The position numbers were made by a program, and so were the translations under genes. From an uncultured Candidatus Saccharibacteria bacterium (lineage in GTDB: Bacteria > Patescibacteriota > Saccharimonadia > Saccharimonadales > Saccharimonadaceae): 64,000 bases of DNA. A model generated the notes under the pieces. It was not told the DNA's origin. It saw nothing but the letters and a program-made list of their open reading frames with translations, and did no database searches. Where the stretch lies: positions 54,544-118,543 of the forward strand of contig CALHWD010000018.1 in NCBI GenBank assembly GCA_938036825.1, written 5' to 3'. Position 1 is the stretch's first letter, and each line of letters starts with the position of its first letter. Shown piece by piece: positions 8,690 to 14,970 of this stretch.

Positions 8690-10939
8690 ATGAGCGTTAG
8701 TTGGTTATTACTAAAAAAATCGGGCCGGCAATCGATGATGCGCCTGGGCCTCACAGCAGCAGCTATCTCGCTTGGGATTGTCATGCTGTGCTATATAGCC
8801 GCTGGGGTTAATGGTTTGGTGGGTCACCAAAATCGAGCGATCATCTCAAATGCTATCTCTACAGCCAAGCGTACACCCCAAAAGCCACAAGCGACTGGCC
8901 AAGAGCCACTCAAAATTGGTGGTATTGAGCGGGGCAACAAGACCGAATGGCGGGGCAAGACAATAAAGGTTACCTCGTTGTATGGCACTGAGAAATCCGT
9001 TAAATTTGCCAAGATGGATACGCCAAAGGCAGGTGAATACTACCTCTCCAAGGGCTTGGCGGAGGCGATTGCCGAGCACCCGGAGGATAAACTTCTCGAG
9101 CGCTTTGCTGGCCTCACAACCAACCTTGGCACACTACCAGAGGATTATACTACAAGCCCTGATGAACTCTACTTGGTTAAGGGCGTGAGTGCGGAGGAAG
9201 TCGAGAAGGCCGACCAATATGCTAAGAAAAGTGGGCAGCCCAGTGACTACACGAATGTCTATATTACCGATGTCAATGGCACAGCGCAGAGTGTCGGCTT
9301 CGACCCAATCTCGCTGATGCTGCTAGTAGTGGGCGGATCGATCTTACTCTTCCCAATCGTCACCTTCGTTGCTGTTGCTACGCAGCTGGGTGGGGCACAG
9401 CGCGAGAAGCGCTACGCCGCTCTGCGCCTCGTGGGTGCAACCAAGGGGCAAGTGGCCCGTGTGCTGCTACTCGAGTCGCTGCTGGCCTCACTGGTAGGTG
9501 TGGTGCTGGGTCTCGTTATCTTTACGCTTACGCAGAGTTCGCTTTATGGCTTCTCCTACGGCGGCATGCGCTTTTGGCCAGCTGATCTCGCGCTGCAGTG
9601 GCACCAGTATATCGTCATCGTTGGTGTGACCCTTGGCCTGACGACATACGTCAACTGGCGTCGGATGCGTAAGGCACAACTCTCGCCACTGGGCGTCTCG
9701 CGCTCAGCTGAAAAGACGAAGAAGCTGCGGATGTGGCGCGTCATCCCCCTGGCATTTGGCCTCAGTATCTTTGGCTGGATGGCGTCGAAGCCTGGGCACG
9801 ACTGGATAACCGAGCGGTCAAGTGAGAGCTCTATACCGACCCTCATTCTCCTGGCAGCCCTCCTCAGTGTAATGTTTGGCCTGGTGCTGGCTGGTGGCTG
9901 GCTAACGAATAAAATCGCTCGCATTGTAGCACGTTACGCACGCAGTGGCTCGGCCTTGATCGCGGGCAAGCGAATTGCCGTCCATTCGCAGACTGTCTTC
10001 CGCAGTGTGAGCGGGGTCGTGCTGGCCCTCTTTGCGGGGAGCTTCTACCTCTCAGCGGTGAGTGGTATTGATGCCCTCAACGCTTCATCGGTGGCGAGCA
10101 ACGGTTACTCACAGCTGCGCAGCAATGCTGTAGCGATCACTTCGCAAGATCATACCCTGCAGCCTGATCTACAAAAGGTTCTGAGCGAGCAGTCATACAT
10201 CACCAATGTCGCACCAATGTACCCTGTTGCTGGTGACAATGGCCGCATCCAAGCCCGTGCTATCCGTTGTAGCGACTTGGCCATCTACACCGATCATACG
10301 TGCCCCAGCGGTGCACAGGGTGATCAATATGCCTTGCTCGACTTCAACGGTGCCATCGTCAAGACTGTCTCACTTGCCGAGCAGCCAGTCAACACCAATG
10401 GCCCTAAGGATTATCTCCTGACCGTTGCCCATAATGATGACGTGGAGAAGGTGCGTGCTCTCACATATGCCCGCCAGACCCCGCACGATTTTCTCTACAT
10501 CCGCAGTGGGGACTTCGAGAAGCACCCGCAAATCAACCCCGTTATCAAAAACTTCGCCGAGATGGCCTACGCTGGTATGGGTGTGACACTCTTCGTCGCA
10601 GTGGCAAGCTTGATCGTCTCGACGATTGGTGGATTGTTTGAGCGCCGTCGCTCACTCTACACGTTGCGCCTCGGTGGTATGCGTCTTGGCCAGCTCAAGC
10701 GCCTCATTATGACGGAGTCGCTGGTACCGCTACTGAGTGTCTCGCTCCTCTCGTGCGCCATTGGGGTGTGGGTTGGTACCGTCTTCATCACAACCTTCTC
10801 TGCCTCACTTAAGCCAACGCTCTCGCCGCTGTACTTCGGCATCGTTGGTGGAGGGCTCGTTGCTGCCATCATTGGCATCTACCTGGTGCTGCCCATGGTG
10901 CGCAAGCTCACCGACCCAGAGGCAAACCAAACAGAGTAG
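8690..10939 (+). CDS. FtsX-like ABC transporter permease
   Basis: A 749-residue permease with two FtsX-type halves, each with a transmembrane trio (around 205-330 and 630-735) and extra helices between. The signature AQREKRYAALRLVGATKGQVARV and its second-half counterpart RRSLYTLRLGGMRLGQLKRL are the coupling-helix regions. An extracellular segment of about 130 residues follows the first helix and another lies between the halves (with CSD and CPSG cysteines). Start ATG 8690 has GGGAGG upstream; an in-frame start at 8627 would overlap the ATPase and lacks the membrane helix. Partner of the ATPase above. A terminator follows the stop. Confidence 0.9.
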   Translation: MSVSWLLLKKSGRQSMMRLGLTAAAISLGIVMLCYIAAGVNGLVGHQNRAIISNAISTAKRTPQKPQATGQEPLKIGGIERGNKTEWRGKTIKVTSLYGTEKSVKFAKMDTPKAGEYYLSKGLAEAIAEHPEDKLLERFAGLTTNLGTLPEDYTTSPDELYLVKGVSAEEVEKADQYAKKSGQPSDYTNVYITDVNGTAQSVGFDPISLMLLVVGGSILLFPIVTFVAVATQLGGAQREKRYAALRLVGATKGQVARVLLLESLLASLVGVVLGLVIFTLTQSSLYGFSYGGMRFWPADLALQWHQYIVIVGVTLGLTTYVNWRRMRKAQLSPLGVSRSAEKTKKLRMWRVIPLAFGLSIFGWMASKPGHDWITERSSESSIPTLILLAALLSVMFGLVLAGGWLTNKIARIVARYARSGSALIAGKRIAVHSQTVFRSVSGVVLALFAGSFYLSAVSGIDALNASSVASNGYSQLRSNAVAITSQDHTLQPDLQKVLSEQSYITNVAPMYPVAGDNGRIQARAIRCSDLAIYTDHTCPSGAQGDQYALLDFNGAIVKTVSLAEQPVNTNGPKDYLLTVAHNDDVEKVRALTYARQTPHDFLYIRSGDFEKHPQINPVIKNFAEMAYAGMGVTLFVAVASLIVSTIGGLFERRRSLYTLRLGGMRLGQLKRLIMTESLVPLLSVSLLSCAIGVWVGTVFITTFSASLKPTLSPLYFGIVGGGLVAAIIGIYLVLPMVRKLTDPEANQTE

Positions 10940-10975
10940 GGAGTAGTACGCTCAGTAGGTCACTTCCTTGCACAG

Positions 10976-11008
10976 CAAAACACCTCCTTTTGTGGGGGTG
11001 TTTTTGCT
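10976..11008 (+). terminator. Terminator of the padR-ABC operon
   Basis: Stem AAACACCTCC/GGGGGTGTTT with a five-T run, 37 nt past the permease stop. Confidence 0.8.
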
Positions 11009-11035
11009 ACAAAAGTAGAAAATTATCCCATGCTA

Positions 11036-11064
11036 TTGACAAATGTAAAATAGCATAATAGCAT
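11036..11064 (+). promoter_or_regulatory. Promoter with three tandem ATAGCATA repeats
   Basis: A perfect -35 TTGACA (11036-11041) is 17 nt from a TAGCAT -10 (11059-11064). The -10 is the middle one of three exact, abutting 8-bp repeats ATAGCATA (11050-11073). Drives the structured leader and small gene that follow. Confidence 0.6.
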
Positions 11065-11074
11065 AATAGCATAT

Positions 11075-11278
11075 CCTCTCCTTATCAGAGGTGGATAGCA
11101 ACTTTTTGTGGTGAGGAGTCGAACTCTCTCGACTTGCTGCTGCCAGAGGAACTGCCGAGCGCTATAGAGCGCCCAGCTCTCTGATGACGCCACACTAGAG
11201 CGTGCACAGCAATGGAGAGAGCTCGACACAGGGTTGAGCTCACTATCGCATCCAAATGGATGCAGAGAGGAGCCGATC
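11075..11278 (+). ncRNA. Structured 5' leader of the 69-residue gene
   Basis: About 200 nt of non-coding transcript with a dense set of hairpins read by eye: AGTCGA/TCGACT (near 11118-11135), GCGCT/AGCGC (near 11159-11172), a longer AGCTCTCT/AGAGAGCT pairing that encloses the next segment, and GCATCC/GGATGC just before the Shine-Dalgarno. I do not recognise a known riboswitch, RNase P RNA or tmRNA. It may regulate the small gene or be a stable RNA in its own right. Confidence 0.5.
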
Positions 11279-11488
11279 ATGGCTCTTATGACGGCTGAGG
11301 CCACTGTGGAACTAGATCTCATTTTGGAGGCAGCTTATGAAGCTGCTGAAAAGGGAGAGGTATTAGTGGAGATAAGTTGGTTTTACCAACTTTCTCAGCG
11401 TACTCAAGAGGTGATCAGAGACTATCTTGAGACATCAGGCTACAATCTCACAACCACAGACGACGGTATATTCCAAGTCAGTTGGTAA
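11279..11488 (+). CDS. Small acidic protein, 69 residues
   Basis: Begins at ATG 11279 with GAGGAG 6 nt upstream and encodes a compact, acidic protein (MALMTAEATVELDLILEAAY...). The pattern of hydrophobic residues suggests two helices followed by a short beta element (GYNLTTTDDGIFQVSW); there is no signal peptide and no cysteine. No family recognised. It is the only gene of a transcription unit with its own strong promoter, a long structured leader, a large 3' hairpin and a terminator, which is a lot of RNA structure for so small a gene. Confidence 0.65.
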   Translation: MALMTAEATVELDLILEAAYEAAEKGEVLVEISWFYQLSQRTQEVIRDYLETSGYNLTTTDDGIFQVSW

Positions 11489-11497
11489 CCTCACCAC

Positions 11498-11557
11498 CCG
11501 CTCCCGGCGGAGGTATTGATGCGTCCATCTGGGGATGCTCTACCTCCGCGGGAGCGG
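11498..11557 (+). ncRNA. Large two-tier hairpin after the 69-residue gene
   Basis: CCGCTCCCG + GCGGAGGTA pairs with TACCTCCGC + GGGAGCGG (17 pairs, one bulged G). An inner stem GCGTCC/GGATGC (11521-11526 with 11533-11538) caps it. It has no T run and is followed by a separate terminator, so it is probably a 3' stability or processing element. Confidence 0.65.
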
Positions 11558-11573
11558 ACTACTCTTGATGGAT

Positions 11574-11605
11574 AAAAGCAATGCAAGATTGCTTTTTTTG
11601 TTTTT
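11574..11605 (+). terminator. Terminator of the small-gene transcription unit
   Basis: AGCAAT gcaag ATTGCT followed by TTTTTTTG and TTTTT. Confidence 0.85.
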
Positions 11606-11730
11606 ACACCCTCGTTTGTGTTTGCTTACTATTAACCAGCATCGCAGAATCTCAGCAATTATTACACCCCTAAATGCTGCAAAGCAGAATATCAACACCC
11701 AGCACCAGCGTGATCAATTACAGCTGATTT

Positions 11731-11760
11731 TTGCCTCACCCGCCCATCGATTGTTATACT
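11731..11760 (+). promoter_or_regulatory. Promoter of the uracil-DNA glycosylase gene
   Basis: TTGCCT (11731-11736), 18-nt spacer, extended -10 TGTTATACT with TATACT at 11755-11760. The ATG is 9 nt further on and has no Shine-Dalgarno, so the mRNA is nearly leaderless. Confidence 0.6.
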
Positions 11761-11769
11761 GGGTGTATT

Positions 11770-12387
11770 ATGACCCATCCACTTGACCCATCCACGCCAG
11801 ATCAAACCCAAGCCGCTCAGCTAGCGTACCTCGCTGAGGAGATTATCGCCGCCAAGCTCTGCCCCGAGCTGGCTGCCCAGGCCACGCAGCTGGTGCTGGG
11901 TGATGGCAACCCTAATGCCGACATCGTCTTTGTGGGGGAAGCGCCCGGTAAGAATGAAGACCTGCAGGGCAAGCCCTTTGTGGGGGCAGCAGGGAAGTTT
12001 CTCGACGAAATGCTAGCCACAGCTGGCCTGGTGCGCAGTGATGTGTACATTACTAATATCGTTAAATATCGTCCGCCCAATAATCGCGACCCACTGCCGG
12101 AGGAGAAGCGCGCCTTTTGGCCGTACCTCATGCAGCAGCTCGATATTATCCAGCCAAAGGCAGTACTTACTCTTGGGCGGCACAGTGGTGGTGGATTCAT
12201 CCCCGATCTACGTATCAGCCGCGACCATGGCCAGCCGCGCAAAGTGCGCTTGCACGAGCGAGAGTTCGTCGTCATTCCGCTTTACCACCCAGCCGCTGCG
12301 CTATACAACGGTGCCATGCGCCAAACACTCATCGACGACTTCGTACGGGCAGTGGCGTATGTGCGGCAGACGACGCAGAGTAAATAA
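11770..12387 (+). CDS. Uracil-DNA glycosylase, family 4-like
   Basis: A 205-residue base-excision repair enzyme. The family 4 active-site motif GEAPGKNED, the GKPFVGAAGKFLDEML block, the NIVKYRPPNNRDP block and the HPAAAL motif that contacts uracil are all clear. Canonical family 4 enzymes bind a [4Fe-4S] cluster through four cysteines; here the whole protein has a single cysteine (KLCPEL), so the cluster should be absent. Start ATG 11770 fits the promoter just upstream; a GTG/ATG further up would place coding sequence across the -10 box. Stands alone; the next gene is convergent. Confidence 0.9.
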   Translation: MTHPLDPSTPDQTQAAQLAYLAEEIIAAKLCPELAAQATQLVLGDGNPNADIVFVGEAPGKNEDLQGKPFVGAAGKFLDEMLATAGLVRSDVYITNIVKYRPPNNRDPLPEEKRAFWPYLMQQLDIIQPKAVLTLGRHSGGGFIPDLRISRDHGQPRKVRLHEREFVVIPLYHPAAALYNGAMRQTLIDDFVRAVAYVRQTTQSK

Positions 12388-12470
12388 TGAACAGTATAGA
12401 GATATATTAAGACATATCGCGCCTCATAAGCAGCAGAAGAGGAAGCGGCAAGAGCTTTGCTATGCAAACG

Positions 12471-12503
12471 AAAAAAGGTAAGCATTGTCGCAATACTTAC
12501 CTT
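12471..12503 (-). terminator. Terminator of the gene at 12527-13177
   Basis: GGTAAG-ATTG/CAAT-CTTACC stem; on the minus strand it ends in TTTTTT, so it serves the minus-strand gene, and may also stop the convergent transcript. Confidence 0.75.
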
Positions 12504-12526
12504 GGTATGCATGTTTGTGGAGCTGG

Positions 12527-13177
12527 TTAGGCGACTTTCGTCTTGCCAGCCTCTGGTGCGGTCACGCCGTAGCCTTTGCGCTCGAGGAGCTCTTGAGCGG
12601 TTTGGAGCTCGGTGGCGACCTTGGCTTGCTCGTCGGCTTGCTTTTTCTTGGTGTTGTAGTCGGCCGTGGCTTGAGCAGTGGCATCGGCGACGTAGTCGTC
12701 GAGTGTAAGCTCTTCTTTGGGCTGAGGGCCAACGCGGGTGAGGCCAGCTGGGCCATAGGGCCCAAAGCTTGCACGGCCGAGGTCGCGCTCAATCAGCTCG
12801 AGGCTGGAACTTGGCAACACCTGGAAGGGCTGGCCATTGTATGAGCCATTGACGGGCACGCGGCGGTGCTCTAGCTCAGAAAAAACACGCGATACCTCAA
12901 GCGCATGGCTGATGTAGTCGCGTGCACTGGTGCCGAGCTGTGCCTCACCAATCTCGACGGCGGTCACGTGCTGCAGCGCCTTTTGCAGGGTGGCAAGCTT
13001 GCTCTTGGCCGCATCGAGCTCGCTCTGCGCGGTTGCTGATGTGGTGCGCTCGGTGTCGTCGGCAGGCTTTTGCCGGTAGGCGCTGCTATCGCGGATGGCA
13101 GGGTCAGACTGGCGTGTGGTTTGTCTGCGGGCTGCTTGGGCTGGCCATGGCAGGCCAGCTGCTTCTTGTTTTGGCAT
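12527..13177 (-). CDS. Hypothetical coiled-coil protein
   Basis: A 216-residue soluble protein of unknown function. The N-terminal 50 residues are Gln/Arg/Thr-rich and probably disordered. A helix follows (SELDAAKSKLATLQKALQHVTAVE), then a central region with RVPVNGSYNGQPFQVLPSSSLELIERDLG, and a long Ala/Gln/Glu/Lys helix near the C-terminus (ADYNTKKKQADEQAKVATELQTAQELLERKG). No signal, membrane span or cysteine. A strong Shine-Dalgarno (GAGGAGG) precedes the ATG. It is transcribed divergently from the methyltransferase remnant. Confidence 0.75.
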   Translation of the reverse strand: MPKQEAAGLPWPAQAARRQTTRQSDPAIRDSSAYRQKPADDTERTTSATAQSELDAAKSKLATLQKALQHVTAVEIGEAQLGTSARDYISHALEVSRVFSELEHRRVPVNGSYNGQPFQVLPSSSLELIERDLGRASFGPYGPAGLTRVGPQPKEELTLDDYVADATAQATADYNTKKKQADEQAKVATELQTAQELLERKGYGVTAPEAGKTKVA

Positions 13178-13406
13178 TGTGTTTCCTCCTCACCTCATTG
13201 GTATAACACTTATACTTATACATGATACTACAAATCGCCCCATTGTCATAATTATGATATCGCTCATGCTTTAATAAAATAGGCCCATCGGAGGTAGGAA
13301 AAATGACATACGGAGAGAGAATTTTGGCAGCAGCAAAGAGGAATAGAGACTGAGAGAGGAGGGTAGAGAAAAACCCTGCAAGCCCACTCCATTGAGCAGT
13401 TCTACG

Positions 13407-13428
13407 CTATACTATAGAATAAGTATAG
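13407..13428. promoter_or_regulatory. Palindrome CTATACT-N8-AGTATAG
   Basis: Perfect 7-bp arms lie 17 nt before the methyltransferase start, and each arm contains a -10-like TATACT/TATAGT. It could be a two-way promoter pair or an operator between the divergent genes. Confidence 0.45.
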
Positions 13429-13444
13429 TAACAAGGAGAAAATG

Positions 13445-14297
13445 ATGAACACAAAGAACAACGGTGTGGCTACATACTATTCGCGGTTTGGCTCGTGGGC
13501 TGGCTACAACATGGTGCTGGGCCGATCGCAACACGCTGGCTATTGGACGAGCGAGACGAAGAATGAGCGGCAAGCTCAGGCGAACTTCTTGCGGATGTTT
13601 GCCAAGGAGCTGCAGCTTAAGCCAACCGACCGTGTGCTCGATGCCGGCTCGGGCCAGGGCGTGATGACGCGATACCTCGTCCAGGCCAATGGGGGGGGGT
13701 GAGGTAATAGGTATTACCATCACTCCACGAGAGGTTAAGATATCTGAGAAGTTGTCGCGGCATATGACTCCTGCGCCGCGCTTTGTGCTCGGCGATTATT
13801 CGCACACCGACTTCCCAGACGAGTATTTCGATGTGGTGTATGTGAATGAGACACTGTCGCACGCCAAGGATATGCGGGCCACGATGCAGGAATTTTATCG
13901 CATCCTCAAGCCGGGTGGGCGTGTAGTGTTTGCCGATTATGAGGTCGATGCGCGCCATATGTCGGCTCGCCAGCAGCGCATGATGGACTTTTTGGAGCAG
14001 CATGCTGGTGGCTTTGGTGTGCGGCAGCAGAACCCCGGTGAGATATCGCAGGCACTGCAGCAGGCTGGCTTTGCGGATATAAGCGAGACTGATTGGACAG
14101 AGGCCGTTATGCCAACATACCACCGCTTGCGCTCGCTCGCCCGGCCATTGGCCTGGATCCAGCCAGATGCGAAGCTTGCGCCATTCTTCGTTAATGCCGT
14201 GATGGCATCGCATGGCTATAGCACGCTGTATGAAGCGGGGCTATTCCGCTACTTGCTCTACAAAGGTACAAAGCCGCTCGCCCGCCGCGCAAAGTAG
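13445..14297 (+). pseudogene. SAM-dependent methyltransferase, split at a G9 run
   Basis: Two reading frames together form one class I methyltransferase of about 284 residues. The first (13445-13702) carries DAGSGQG, the SAM-binding motif I, and stops right after the G run at 13691-13699. The second (from about 13689) continues with GEVIGITITPREV (motif II), YFDVVYVNETLSHAKD and the FYRILKPGGRVVFADY block. Removing one G gives AN-GGG-EV in a single frame. The start has AAGGAG 6 nt upstream. It resembles small-molecule or lipid methyltransferases (UbiE/cyclopropane type). It may be switched off reversibly by tract slippage, be a true pseudogene, or be a sequencing error. Confidence 0.8.
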
Positions 14298-14318
14298 CAC
14301 AAAAGCAAAGAAGAAAAT

Positions 14319-14345
14319 GCTGGGCTGTGATCTATCAGCCCAGCA
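14319..14345 (+). terminator. Hairpin after the methyltransferase
   Basis: Perfect TGCTGGGCTG/CAGCCCAGCA stem, 22 nt past the stop. It is followed by AAAATATA and not by a clean T run, so termination may be partial. Confidence 0.6.
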
Positions 14346-14480
14346 AAATATATGCTCAAGACTACAGATGTAGCTTGATTTTTAGAGGGGTATATTCTGA
14401 CGATAGGCTTGCAATAGGGAGTAGCCTATGATAATCTAGATATTAGATATCTATTATCAACAATCAAAGAAAGGAGGAGT

Positions 14481-14514
14481 GAGGTGCTGCGCAGGGTGGG
14501 CTGCATAGCACCTC
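14481..14514 (+). promoter_or_regulatory. Hairpin over a leader ORF before the Rrf2 gene
   Basis: GAGGTGCT pairs with AGCACCTC. The GTG start of the 12-codon leader ORF sits inside the 5' arm, so ribosomes on the leader would melt the hairpin. An attenuation-like or coupling role is inference. Confidence 0.5.
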
Positions 14515-14522
14515 GTATATAA
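14484..14522 (+). CDS. Possible 12-residue leader peptide
   Basis: GTG preceded by AAGGAGG (14471-14477) at ideal 6-nt spacing opens a 12-codon frame (VLRRVGCIAPRI) ending in TAA 4 nt before the ATG of the Rrf2 regulator. The regulator has no Shine-Dalgarno of its own at usual distance; the strong ribosome site is 50 nt away and serves this ORF. This suggests translational coupling or attenuation. Confidence 0.4.
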   Translation: MLRRVGCIAPRI

Positions 14523-14526
14523 AACT

Positions 14527-14970
14527 ATGAGATTATCAGGAGCAGTCGAGCAGGCCTGTTGCATTGTGATTTTGCTAGCGCATCCAGACCTGCGATCACC
14601 AGTGACGAACCAGAGCTTAGCAAGGCAAATGGGGGTGTCGCCAACGTATATTACTAAAGTAACGCGTAAGCTCGTAACAGCCCGGCTGATTACCTCGGCG
14701 AGGGGTGCGGGTGGTGGCTTTCGCCTGGCGCGGGCTAGTACGGAGCTGACGCTGTGGGATATCGTGGCGGCAGTCGAGGGGACGGAGAGCTTCGTCCACT
14801 ACCAAGGAGTCGCCGAGCGGATGTTTGCCCGCCAGGCGGATGATAGCAAGATCAAACGCGGTGAGGTGAGCATCCTTGGTGCCTTCGATCGGGCTCAGGC
14901 ACGTTGGGCTGAGACGCTGCAGGCAGTAACATTACAAGATATTATTCGGGAGTTGGCTAACAATGGGTGA
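14527..14970 (+). CDS. Rrf2 family transcriptional regulator
   Basis: A 147-residue winged-helix regulator: the HTH is NQSLARQMGVSPTYITKVTRKLVTARLI, followed by the SARGAGGGFRLARASTELTLWDIVAAVEG wing and helix typical of Rrf2. Iron-sulfur members carry three cysteines in a CxxC-type loop; that loop here (ESFVHYQGVAERMF) has none, so it should sense something other than iron-sulfur status. It overlaps the YhgE/Pip gene by 8 nt, so both are one operon and the membrane protein is the probable target of control. A near-palindrome rich in GATAAT and TAGATAT around 14430-14460 may be its operator. Confidence 0.88.
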   Translation: MRLSGAVEQACCIVILLAHPDLRSPVTNQSLARQMGVSPTYITKVTRKLVTARLITSARGAGGGFRLARASTELTLWDIVAAVEGTESFVHYQGVAERMFARQADDSKIKRGEVSILGAFDRAQARWAETLQAVTLQDIIRELANNG

